Source of the DNA: Capsulimonas corticalis
GTDB taxonomy: Bacteria; Armatimonadota; Armatimonadia; Armatimonadales; Capsulimonadaceae
Reading direction: 5' to 3'
Assembly (NCBI RefSeq): GCF_003574315.2
Contig: NZ_AP025739.1
Location: forward strand, 3,658,001 to 3,722,000
Length of the DNA stretch: 64,000 nt
Shown here: one piece after another, positions 17,572 to 25,295 of the stretch
How positions within the stretch are numbered: position 1 is the first letter of the stretch
How the letters are laid out: each line of letters begins with the position of its first letter
The notes under the pieces: generated by a model
Told to the model about the DNA's origin: nothing
Databases searched by the model: none
What the model saw: only the letters and a program-made list of their open reading frames with translations
Translations under genes and position numbers: made by a program

Positions 17572-18669
17572 ATGGCAGCCAGCCCCGCCGCTCTTAAAAC
17601 CCGCGGCAGCACAAAATATGACGCGCATGGCGCGGAGATTAAGGACGCGCAAGTCGCGGACGCCGACGCCGTGATTGCGGCCCTCAAACTGACCGACGAG
17701 CAGCTCCTCCTGACGTACCAGCGCGCGCTGGAAGTGCGTCACTTTGAAGAGCAGTGTAATCGCGCGTTCCGCGCGAACAAGGTGGGCGGCTACCTGCATC
17801 TTTACATCGGCCAGGAAGCGGTTTCCCTGGGCGTTCTGGAAGCCTGCAAACAAGGCGACCAGGTTTTGTCTTCATACCGAGACCACGCGCACTGCCTGAT
17901 TCTTGGCAGCGATCCCAACGCCGTAATGGCCGAGATCTACGGAAAAAGCACCGGCATCTCGCGCGGCAAGGGCGGCTCGATGCACTTGTTCGATAAGGCC
18001 AACGGCTTCGCCGGAGGCTACGGCATCGTTGGCGGGAACGTCCCGCTCGCGGTCGGCATTGGATGGGCTCTCAAATATAAGAATGAGCTCAAGGATAACA
18101 AGAACATCTGTGTTTGTTATCTTGGCGACGGATCGATGAACGCCGGCGCCTTCCACGAAGCCCTCAACATGGCCGCCCTCTACGAACTTCCTATTCTCTA
18201 CGTCCTCGAAAACAACAAATACGCGATGGGAACCTCGGTCGAGCGCCATTCGGCCAACACCGACCTCTCCTCCCGCGCCGATTCCTACAACATGCGAAAC
18301 TCCAAGGTCGATGGCCAGGACTACTTCGCGGTGCGTAAGGTCGCGCAGGAGATCATCGACGAGATGCGCGTCAACCCGGCTCCTTACTTCCTGGAGGCGG
18401 TCACGTATCGCTACGTGGGACATGGCGCTGCGGACGGCGCCGGTACGCAGATTACGTACCGCGACCCATCGGAGCTGGAAGAGTGGAAGAAGCGCGACCC
18501 GATCAATATTCTGGGCGACGCCCTGCGCAAGCGCGGCACGCTGACCGAAGCCAAGCATGATGAGCTGGATAAGTCCGCCCTGGAGATCGCGCGCGTCGCC
18601 GCCGAGTTCGCCGACAACAGCCCTGTTTGCGCTCCCGAGGAATTGACCCAGGACGTTTACGTCGATTAA
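17572..18669 (+). CDS. pdhA: Pyruvate dehydrogenase E1 component, alpha subunit
   Basis: A 365-aa thiamine-diphosphate enzyme subunit. It oxidatively decarboxylates pyruvate and passes the acetyl group to a lipoyl domain. Evidence is the substrate-channel region SYRDHAHCLILG, the conserved GKGGSMHLFD, the pyrimidine/Mg region GGNVPLAVGIGWALK, and the ThDP motif GDGSMNAGAFHEALNMAALYELPILYVLENN-type stretch beginning near residue 184. Length matches the usual 320-370 aa. It is first in an operon with E1 beta (18 bases downstream) and E2. No E3 gene follows, so dihydrolipoamide dehydrogenase must be elsewhere. Confidence 0.95.
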   Translation: MAASPAALKTRGSTKYDAHGAEIKDAQVADADAVIAALKLTDEQLLLTYQRALEVRHFEEQCNRAFRANKVGGYLHLYIGQEAVSLGVLEACKQGDQVLSSYRDHAHCLILGSDPNAVMAEIYGKSTGISRGKGGSMHLFDKANGFAGGYGIVGGNVPLAVGIGWALKYKNELKDNKNICVCYLGDGSMNAGAFHEALNMAALYELPILYVLENNKYAMGTSVERHSANTDLSSRADSYNMRNSKVDGQDYFAVRKVAQEIIDEMRVNPAPYFLEAVTYRYVGHGAADGAGTQITYRDPSELEEWKKRDPINILGDALRKRGTLTEAKHDELDKSALEIARVAAEFADNSPVCAPEELTQDVYVD

Positions 18670-18687
18670 GAAGAGAAAAGACATCCT

Positions 18688-20082
18688 ATGGCAGAAGTGA
18701 TTATGCCCAAGATGGGCGACGCGATGGAGGAGGGCACCCTTCTCCAGTGGCTCAAGCCCGATGGCGCAACCGTCTCGGTCGGCGATGTGATCGCCGAGAT
18801 CGAGACCGATAAAAGCAACGTGGAAGTCGAGGCCGAAGAGGCCGGCGTTCTGCACACCAAAGTACAGCCCGGCGCCACCGTGCCGGTCGGCCAGCCCATC
18901 GCCATGATCGGCGACGGCGCGGCGTCCAGCAACGGCGCGTCCGCGAAGTCCAACGGCGCAAACGGTCACGCTCCCGCCGCGCCTCTGGCGTCGAGCGGCG
19001 AAGGCGCTATCGCCCCCGCGACGACCAAGGAAGAGAAAGATATCCTGGCGGTGTCGGCGGCGGTCCGGTCCACGGAGACCAAGGACGCCGGCGAGACGGT
19101 CAATATCTCCTACCGCGAAGCCATCCGCATGGCGCTCGGCGAAGAATTGGACCGTGACGAGAACGTCTTCCTGTTGGGCGAGGAAATCGGCCAGTATCAG
19201 GGAACGTTCAAGATCACCGAAAACTTCCTGGACAAGTACGGCCCGCAGCGTATCGTGGACACCCCGATCTCCGAAGCCGGCATGGTTGGCCTGACGACCG
19301 GCGCCGCGATGATGGGCATGCGTCCCGTCATCGAGTTCATGACCCTGAACTTCGCGCTGGTGGCGTGGGATCAGATCATCAACCACACGGCGAAAATTCT
19401 CTACATGAGCGGCGGACAGTACAACGTCCCGTGCGTCCTTCGCGGACCCGGCGGCGTCGGCGTCCAGCTTTCGGCGCAGCACTCGCAGGACCTCGCGCAC
19501 TGGTATGCGAACACCCCCGGCCTCAAGGTCGTCGCCCCCGCGACGCCCGCCGACGCCAAGGGCCTGCTCAAGGCCGCGATCCGCGACAACAACCCCGTGG
19601 TCTTCACCGAGCACGCCGGCCTGTACGGCAGCAAGGGCGATGTCCCGACGGATCCTGAGTTCATCGTTCCGATCGGCGTCGCCGATGTGAAGCGCACGGG
19701 CAAGGATGTTACGATCATCTCCTACTCGCGCGGCACGATCATCTCGCTCGCGGCGGCGGAGCAGCTCGCGGCCGAAGGCATTGATGCGGAAGTCATCGAC
19801 CTGCGCTCGCTGATGCCCTTCGATATCGACACGATCATCGAGAGCGTCAAGAAGACTCACCACGCGGTCGTCGTGCAGGAGCAGTGGCTCTACTACGGCA
19901 TCGCCGGAGAGTACGCCGCCCAGATCGGCGAAAAAGCGTTCGATTATCTGGACGCTCCCGTCGAGCGCGTCGCCGGCGCATTCGTGCCGATGCCGTACTC
20001 CCGCGCTCTGGAGCAGCTCGCCGTCACGCACGAGGCCGACGTCATCGCCGCCGTCAAGCGAACCCTGGCGCGCAATTCTTAA
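18688..20082 (+). CDS. pdhB: Pyruvate dehydrogenase E1 component, beta subunit with N-terminal lipoyl domain
   Basis: A 464-aa protein, about 130 residues longer than a bare E1 beta. Residues 1-77 are a biotinyl/lipoyl domain with the modification site Lys42 in ETDKSNV. An Ala/Ser/Gly-rich linker (about 78-125) leads to the E1 beta core (about 130-464), with EEIGQYQGTFKIT, DTPISEAGMVGLTTGAAMMGMRPV and the C-terminal transketolase domain (EVIDLRSLMPFDIDTI). Lipoyl-bearing E1 beta subunits are known in alpha-proteobacterial complexes. The lipoyl domain is almost identical to that of the next gene. Confidence 0.95.
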   Translation: MAEVIMPKMGDAMEEGTLLQWLKPDGATVSVGDVIAEIETDKSNVEVEAEEAGVLHTKVQPGATVPVGQPIAMIGDGAASSNGASAKSNGANGHAPAAPLASSGEGAIAPATTKEEKDILAVSAAVRSTETKDAGETVNISYREAIRMALGEELDRDENVFLLGEEIGQYQGTFKITENFLDKYGPQRIVDTPISEAGMVGLTTGAAMMGMRPVIEFMTLNFALVAWDQIINHTAKILYMSGGQYNVPCVLRGPGGVGVQLSAQHSQDLAHWYANTPGLKVVAPATPADAKGLLKAAIRDNNPVVFTEHAGLYGSKGDVPTDPEFIVPIGVADVKRTGKDVTIISYSRGTIISLAAAEQLAAEGIDAEVIDLRSLMPFDIDTIIESVKKTHHAVVVQEQWLYYGIAGEYAAQIGEKAFDYLDAPVERVAGAFVPMPYSRALEQLAVTHEADVIAAVKRTLARNS

Positions 20083-20103
20083 GGCAGACACAGAGAATAA
20101 CTT

Positions 20104-21363
20104 ATGTCAGAAGTGATTATGCCCAAGATGGGCGACGCCATGGAGGAGGGCACACTCCTCCAGTGGCTCAAACCCGACGGCTCCACGGTTGCGGTTGGCG
20201 ATGTCATCGCCGAAATCGAAACCGATAAGAGCAATGTCGAAGTGGAGGCCGAGGAGGCCGGCGTCCTGCACACGCAGGTCCAGCCCGGCGCCGTGGTCCC
20301 GGTCGGACAGCCCATCGCCACCATTGGCGATAAGGCCGCCGCCCCGGCGAAGCCCGCCGAAGCTCCCAAGGCCGTCGCAGCCGCTCCCGCCGCTCCAAAG
20401 GGCGTCGAGACGAGCACATGGAAGCCCGCGCGCCCGGCCGCGCCCGTCTCGGCTCCGACGGCCGGCAACAACAACGGACGCGAGCGCCTGAAGGCCTCCC
20501 CGCTGGCTCGCCGCGTGGCGCGTGAACAAGGCGTGGATATCGCCCGCATCACCGGCTCCGGCCCCAACGGCCGGATCATCGAAGTGGACGTCACGGACTT
20601 CCTGAAGACCGCCGCGACGGCTCCGGCCGCCGCGCCCGTCGCGACTTCGTCGCCGGCTCCCGCAGCGCCCGCCGCCGCGCCGATCAAGCTGTCCGCGATG
20701 CGCCGCACGATCGCGAAGCGCATGGTCGAAAGCAAGACGACGATCCCGCACTTCTACATCACGGCTGAAGTCGACATGACGGAAGCCCTGGCGCTGCGCG
20801 AGAAGCTGAACGCCTACGATGAGACGCTGGTCAAGATCTCGCTCAACGACTTTGTCGTGAAGGCGTCGGCGAAGGCGCTCGTCAAGGTTCCCGCCGCGAA
20901 CGCGTCCTTCAAGGATGATTCGATTATCCCCGGCAACGGGATCAATGTCGGCATCGCCGTCGCGCTCGATGACGGCCTGATCGTCCCCGTGGTTCGCGGC
21001 GCCGATCAGCTCCCGCTGCGCAAGCTCGCGCAGAACGCCAAAGACCTGATCAAGAAGGCGCGCGACGGCAAGCTCCTTCTGAACGACTACACGGGCGGCA
21101 CCTTCACGGTGTCCAACCTGGGCGGTTTCGACGTCGAGAACTTCATCGCGATCATCGATCCGTCGCAGGGCGCGATCCTGGCCGTGTCCAGCATCGTCAA
21201 GAAGCCCGTCGTCCTCGCGGACGGCGTGACGATCGCCGTGCGTGACCGCATGAACATCACCTTCAGCGGCGACCACCGCGTGATGGACGGCGCCGTCGGC
21301 GCCAAGCTCCTTCAGGAGATCAAGCGCGTTCTCCAGAACCCGCTGTCCCTGCTCGAAGGCTAA
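20104..21363 (+). CDS. pdhC: Dihydrolipoamide acetyltransferase (E2 of pyruvate dehydrogenase)
   Basis: A 419-aa protein. Lipoyl domain at 1-77 (Lys42), Ala/Pro linker, peripheral-subunit-binding domain at about 123-160 (ASPLARRVAREQGVDIARITGSG), second linker, then the catalytic core from about 195 with IAKRMVESKTTIPHFY and the active-site motif GDHRVMDGAVGAKLL near the end (catalytic His in HRxxDG). It forms the complex core and makes acetyl-CoA. It is the last gene of the operon, 21 bases after E1 beta, and is followed by a terminator. Confidence 0.95.
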   Translation: MSEVIMPKMGDAMEEGTLLQWLKPDGSTVAVGDVIAEIETDKSNVEVEAEEAGVLHTQVQPGAVVPVGQPIATIGDKAAAPAKPAEAPKAVAAAPAAPKGVETSTWKPARPAAPVSAPTAGNNNGRERLKASPLARRVAREQGVDIARITGSGPNGRIIEVDVTDFLKTAATAPAAAPVATSSPAPAAPAAAPIKLSAMRRTIAKRMVESKTTIPHFYITAEVDMTEALALREKLNAYDETLVKISLNDFVVKASAKALVKVPAANASFKDDSIIPGNGINVGIAVALDDGLIVPVVRGADQLPLRKLAQNAKDLIKKARDGKLLLNDYTGGTFTVSNLGGFDVENFIAIIDPSQGAILAVSSIVKKPVVLADGVTIAVRDRMNITFSGDHRVMDGAVGAKLLQEIKRVLQNPLSLLEG

Positions 21364-21392
21364 GCCATTTGCATTCGGCAAGTGAAATCGAC

Positions 21393-21423
21393 AAAGCCCG
21401 GTGCATTTGCATCGGGCTTTTGT
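21393..21423 (+). terminator. Terminator of the pyruvate dehydrogenase operon
   Basis: AAAGCCCG (21393-21400) pairs with CGGGCTTT (21413-21420). The loop contains a further TGCA/TGCA pairing, and a T run follows. Confidence 0.85.
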
Positions 21424-21494
21424 TCCAACTGCCCTGAGAGACCGACCCCTCCGGGTGACTTACCCTGGCCTTCGCGCGCTCCCGGATGACCGAC

Positions 21495-21764
21495 CCCCGG
21501 CGCTTCTCGTCCTGCCGGGGCAAACCCACCCGGCGCTTCGGGCCACCCTTTCGTGGCAAACCCACCCCCGCGCTACGCGCGACCCCTCCCGCCGACGGGA
21601 AGGGTTGGTAAGATTGCCTCTTACGAGAGACGCCTGCGACATCGATCCGAATCACCCTTCCCGTCGCGGGAGGGGTCGGCCGAAGGCCGGGGGTGGGTTT
21701 GCAAGAGAGGGGGCGCACGAAGCGCCGCAGTGGGTTTGCCCCGGCAGGACGAGAAGCGCCGGGG
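21495..21764. repeat. Large palindromic repeat element, copy 1
   Basis: The 33-base outer arms (21495-21527 and 21732-21764) are perfect reverse complements. Inner arms ACCCCTCCCGCCGACGGGAA and TTCCCGTCGCGGGAGGGGT are near-perfect. The unpaired centre (about 21610-21655) carries GTAAGATTGCCTCTTACGA and CGCCTGCGA, also present in copy 2. It fills most of the 449-base gap 21364-21812 and no gene is called inside. Confidence 0.85.
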
Positions 21765-21812
21765 TGGGTTTGCCAAGTTCCCCGAAGACCGGGCTTAGAT
21801 CACTGAATCATT

Positions 21813-22814
21813 ATGAACATCAAAGACATCGGCGGCGAAGAGGGCTTTATCGAGCGCATGCGGCAAACGCATGCGGGCGCGGTTGGCGACGGGCTGATCC
21901 TGGGGATTGGGGACGACGCCGCGATCTTTGAGACGCCCGCCGGACGTCAGAGCGTTGTCACGACCGATATGCTGGTGGAGCAGGTGCATTTTCGCCGCGA
22001 TTGGAGCGATCCCTATTCGATTGGCTGGAAATCGGCGGCCGTCAACCTCTCCGATATCGCCGCGATGGGCGCCGAGCCGACCTTGGCCTTTCTTTCCATC
22101 GCCTTTAGCCAGGGAGAATCGGTCGAAACGCTGGATCGGATTTACGACGGCTTTTCGGATTGCCTCAATCGCTATGGCGCGCGTCTTGCCGGCGGCGACA
22201 CCAACAGCACGCCCGATGGGATGGTGATCTCCGTGACCCTGATGGGAAGCGTCAAATCCGGGCAGGCGTTCACGCGCTCCGGCGCGCGACCCGGCGATGT
22301 GCTTCTGGTCACGGGCGCGCTGGGGGATTCGGCGGCGGGACTGGGTCTACTTCAAAAGTACGGTCTGGCGCGCTCGGAGAAGGTGGACAAAGACCTGATC
22401 AACCTGCATCGCCGTCCGCAGCCGCGCGTGATGATCTCACGCGTGCTGGCGGAGACCGGACAGGTCCGCGCCGCCATGGATCTGAGCGACGGTCTGCTGC
22501 GGGATGTCAGCAAGCTTTGCGCGGCCTCGCAGGTCGGCGTGCGGATCGATACGGCTCAGCTTCCGATCTCCAACGCCACCCAAAACGCGGCGAAGATGCT
22601 GGCGCAGGACCCGACGCTTCTCGCGTTGCAGGGCGGCGAGGACTACGAGCTTCTGGTGGCCGTTGCGCCCGAAAGCGTGGACGCCGTGCGGGAAGCGGTC
22701 CCGTCGCTGACCGTAATCGGCGAGATTTTGAAGAGCGGACGCCGTATCGTCGCCGCAAACGGCGTGGATGACCTGGACCCCGGGGCCGGCGGCTGGGACC
22801 ACTTCGCCCAATGA
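21813..22814 (+). CDS. thiL: Thiamine-monophosphate kinase
   Basis: A 333-aa ATP-dependent kinase making thiamine diphosphate, the cofactor used by the upstream pyruvate dehydrogenase. Diagnostic features: GIGDDAAIF near residue 31, TTDMLVEQVHFRRDW, a metal-binding NLSDIAAMGAEP, AGGDTNSTPD, VTGALGDSAAGL, AMDLSDGLLRDVSKLC and GGEDYELLV in order. Length matches ThiL. The ATG lacks a clear ribosome site. It overlaps the next gene by four bases (ATGA). Confidence 0.95.
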   Translation: MNIKDIGGEEGFIERMRQTHAGAVGDGLILGIGDDAAIFETPAGRQSVVTTDMLVEQVHFRRDWSDPYSIGWKSAAVNLSDIAAMGAEPTLAFLSIAFSQGESVETLDRIYDGFSDCLNRYGARLAGGDTNSTPDGMVISVTLMGSVKSGQAFTRSGARPGDVLLVTGALGDSAAGLGLLQKYGLARSEKVDKDLINLHRRPQPRVMISRVLAETGQVRAAMDLSDGLLRDVSKLCAASQVGVRIDTAQLPISNATQNAAKMLAQDPTLLALQGGEDYELLVAVAPESVDAVREAVPSLTVIGEILKSGRRIVAANGVDDLDPGAGGWDHFAQ

Positions 22815-23284
22815 TAAGCTTCGAACGAATCCTCTCCACGGAAACCGAAACCCGCGCCGCCGCCGCCGCGCTCGGGCCGCTGCTGTCGCCTGGCGATGTC
22901 CTCTGCCTCATCGGCGGTCTCGGCGCCGGCAAGACGACCTTCACCCAGGGGCTCGCCCATGGCCTCGGCCTCCCGGATGCGGCTGTCCACTCTCCCACCT
23001 TTAACATCGTCTTCGAGCATCGGGACGGCCGTTTACCGCTGTTCCACTTCGACGTTTATCGTCTTTCCGGCCCCGAAGCCCTGCACGACATCGCTTTCGA
23101 CGAATATTTAGACGCCGATGGAGTGACCGTGATCGAATGGGCGGACAAGATCGCCGACGCTTTGCCGGACGACCGTCTGGACCTGCATTTGACAGTGGCG
23201 GGGGACGCGCGCAGCCTCGCCGTCGCCGCGCATGGCGCACGGTCGGAAACATTGGCGGCGCAGTGGCGGGAGGCGCTCGGATGA
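22811..23284 (+). CDS. tsaE: tRNA t6A biosynthesis ATPase TsaE
   Basis: A 157-aa P-loop protein needed for threonylcarbamoyl-adenosine at tRNA position 37. Walker A is GGLGAGKTTFTQGLA at about 35-49, then SPTFNIVFEH, a conserved FHFDVYRLSGPEAL, and EWADKI near 117. Its ATG overlaps the thiL stop and its TGA overlaps the tsaB ATG, so three genes are translationally linked. TsaE acts with TsaB and TsaD; TsaB is next and TsaD is not in the window. Confidence 0.95.
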   Translation: MISFERILSTETETRAAAAALGPLLSPGDVLCLIGGLGAGKTTFTQGLAHGLGLPDAAVHSPTFNIVFEHRDGRLPLFHFDVYRLSGPEALHDIAFDEYLDADGVTVIEWADKIADALPDDRLDLHLTVAGDARSLAVAAHGARSETLAAQWREALG

Positions 23285-24030
23285 TCTTTCTCGCGATCGA
23301 TACGGGAGGGGATTACGCCGTACTGGCGCTGGGGGATACCACGCGGCCGAACGCCGTCATCGGTTCGCTGGCGTTCGAGGGCCGCCGGACCCTGTCCGTT
23401 CAACTGTTCCGCCAGATCGACGCCCTGCTGGCCGCGAACGGCCTCACTCAGGACGCTGTCGAAGCCTACGCCGTCGGCATCGGCCCTGGATCGTTCACTG
23501 GCCTGCGCGTTGGGATGACGACCATGAAGACACTCGCCCAGGTCACCGGCCGCCCGCTCGTCGGCGTCGGCACGCTGGACGCCTACGCCGCGTCCCTGGC
23601 CTTCGAAACGCCGGGACAATGCCTGGTCCCCGTCATCCATTCCCGCCGCAACGAAGTCTATACCGCAATTTATGTGAGTGGGAAGCTTGTCGAGGGACCG
23701 CTCGCCATCGCGCCTTCTGAGCTTGAGCAGCGATTGGAGGCGTATCGCAAAGATAACACCATCGTCTTTGCAGGGGAGCGCGGCGTAATTGCCCAATGCA
23801 ACGGCGTTCCGATCGGCGTTCCCTACGTTCCCGCCGATGGATTGGTAAAACTTGCCGCCGCGCGTCTTGCGCAGGGGGATTTCGACGACCCGTTGGGGCT
23901 GCTGCCGGCCTACGTCGCGCTGCCGACGATTACGACGCCGAAGCAAACCCACCCAAGTGCTTCGGGACTCCCCAGCAAACCCACCCCCGGCCTTCGGCCG
24001 CCTCCTCCCGCCGACGGGAAGGGGTTGTAG
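23281..24030 (+). CDS. tsaB: tRNA t6A biosynthesis protein TsaB
   Basis: A 249-aa ASKHA-fold protein that scaffolds TsaD. The start MIFLAIDTGG overlaps the tsaE stop. Visible: DTGGDYAVLAL (residues 6-16), YAVGIGPGSFTGLRVGMTTMKTLA (about 62-85) and the Ala-rich strand GVGTLDAYAASLA, all typical of TsaB. The last about 30 residues (from KQTHPSASG) are Pro/Ser/Gly-rich and are translated from the left arm of a palindromic repeat (23975-24125), not from a conserved part. The normal C-terminus probably ended near TITTPK, so the repeat has replaced or extended it. Confidence 0.93.
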   Translation: MIFLAIDTGGDYAVLALGDTTRPNAVIGSLAFEGRRTLSVQLFRQIDALLAANGLTQDAVEAYAVGIGPGSFTGLRVGMTTMKTLAQVTGRPLVGVGTLDAYAASLAFETPGQCLVPVIHSRRNEVYTAIYVSGKLVEGPLAIAPSELEQRLEAYRKDNTIVFAGERGVIAQCNGVPIGVPYVPADGLVKLAAARLAQGDFDDPLGLLPAYVALPTITTPKQTHPSASGLPSKPTPGLRPPPPADGKGL

Positions 24031-24125
24031 GATTGACTCTTACGAAAAGCGCTTGCGATTACACACTCTGGAATAACCCTTCCCGTCGGCGGGAGGGGGC
24101 GGCCGAAGGCCGGGGGTGGGTTTGC
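23975..24125. repeat. Large palindromic repeat element, copy 2
   Basis: Arms of about 50 bases (23975-24025 and 24075-24125) start GCAAACCCACCCCCGGCC and are nearly perfect complements. The centre (about 24026-24074) contains GTAGGATTGACTCTTACGA and CGCTTGCGA, matching copy 1. Weaker outer pairing reaches about 23942-24152. The left arm is read as the tail of tsaB and the element lies between tsaB and the converging hldD. Confidence 0.85.
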
Positions 24126-24157
24126 CCCGGGAGGGCGAGAAGCGCCGGGGTAGCTCC

Positions 24158-25123
24158 CTAAACGTAAGGATCGTCCTTTACCAAATATCCCTGAATATAC
24201 CGATCCACGCCCTCTTCCAGACTCAAGAACTCCTCGTCATACCCCGCCGCGCGCAGCTTCGTCAGGTCGGCTTCCGTGAAATACTGATACGCATTGCGAA
24301 TATTCTCCGGGGTGGGGATGTATTCGATCTGCGGCTCTTTGCCCAGCGATTGGAAGATCGCGGCGGCGAGGTCGTTGAACGAGCGCGCTTTGCCGGTTCC
24401 CAGGTTAAAGATGCCGTTTGCTTCCGGATGCTCCAGGAAGAATAAGATCACCTTGCTGAGATCGTCCACATGGATGAAGTCCCGCTCCTGCGCGCCGTCG
24501 GCGTATTCGGCCTTGTGGGACTGGAACAGCTTGATCTTGCCCGTCTCCTGCACCTGGCGATAGGCGTGCCAGATGACCGACGCCATACGCGCCTTGTGGT
24601 ATTCGTTGGGGCCGAAGACGTTGAAGAAGCGCAGGCCGACGATCTTGTCTGTCCAGCCGTGGCGGATCGCCATCGCGTCGAACAGCCACTTGGAGAAGGC
24701 GTAGGGGTTGAGAGGTTTGAAGCTCGGGGTCAGCGCGTCATCATCGCTGAAGCCCAGCGCGCCGTCGCCGTAGACGCTGGCGCTGGAGGCGTAGATGAAG
24801 CGGATATCGTTCTCCAGCGCGATCTGCGCGAGCAGTTGCGTGTAGTGCGTGTTGCTGTCAAGCATCGCGTCCGCGTCGGGCGCCGATGTGTCCGTGATCG
24901 CGCCCAGATGCACGATGGCGTCGATCTCTTCGGCGATCTCCGGCAGCGCTTCCAAAAACGCGATCGGGTCGATGATGTCCCGGTACGCTTTGGCGCGCAG
25001 GTTTTTGAACTTGCCTTCCGATCCGAGCGTATCGACCAGCAATAGGTCTTCATGTCCCGCCGCGTTCAACGCGCTGACGACGACGCTGCCGATAAACCCG
25101 GCGGCTCCTGTGACGACGATCAT
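24158..25123 (-). CDS. hldD: ADP-L-glycero-D-manno-heptose 6-epimerase
   Basis: A 321-aa NADP-dependent epimerase giving ADP-L-glycero-D-manno-heptose for lipopolysaccharide core. N-terminal GAAGFIG (residues 6-12), SSASVYGDG, the catalytic NPYAFSKWLFD (Tyr-x3-Lys) and FFNVFGPNEYHK are characteristic of HldD. The true start follows a GGAAAG site; the frame stays open 52 codons further upstream through a repeat element, and that extension is rejected. The heptose kinase gene lies upstream on the same strand. Their presence suggests an LPS-bearing diderm envelope. Confidence 0.93.
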   Translation of the reverse strand: MIVVTGAAGFIGSVVVSALNAAGHEDLLLVDTLGSEGKFKNLRAKAYRDIIDPIAFLEALPEIAEEIDAIVHLGAITDTSAPDADAMLDSNTHYTQLLAQIALENDIRFIYASSASVYGDGALGFSDDDALTPSFKPLNPYAFSKWLFDAMAIRHGWTDKIVGLRFFNVFGPNEYHKARMASVIWHAYRQVQETGKIKLFQSHKAEYADGAQERDFIHVDDLSKVILFFLEHPEANGIFNLGTGKARSFNDLAAAIFQSLGKEPQIEYIPTPENIRNAYQYFTEADLTKLRAAGYDEEFLSLEEGVDRYIQGYLVKDDPYV

Positions 25124-25137
25124 GGGTGATGCTTTCC

Positions 25138-25276
25138 ACCTACCCCGGCCCCTCGGGCCACCCCTCCCGCAGCGGGAAGGGTAGTAGGATTTTGTTTCAC
25201 GAAGACGGCTTCCGTCAGAAAATCTTTGAAAACCCTTCCCGCTGCGGGAGGGGTGGCCCGAAGGGCCGGGGTAGGT
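25138..25276. repeat. Large palindromic repeat element, copy 3
   Basis: The arms ACCTACCCCGGCCC... (from 25138) and ...GGGCCGGGGTAGGT (to 25276) pair over about 48 bases each with few mismatches. The centre (about 25183-25228) begins AGTAGGATTTTGTTTCACGA and is a divergent relative of the copy 1 and 2 centres. It separates hldD from the heptose kinase. Confidence 0.85.
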
Positions 25277-25295
25277 CACACGGAATACGGGGCAA

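Noticed and set aside
17872-20091. A 739-codon open frame antisense to the pyruvate dehydrogenase genes
   Set aside because: It is a by-product of GC-rich codon bias on the coding strand; it has no ribosome site, and the sense frames are clear pdhA and pdhB.
25124-25279. N-terminal extension of hldD through the palindromic element
   Set aside because: The translation is repeat-derived (Pro/Gly/Arg/Ser-rich) and the HldD family begins at MIVVTGAAGFIG with a ribosome site.
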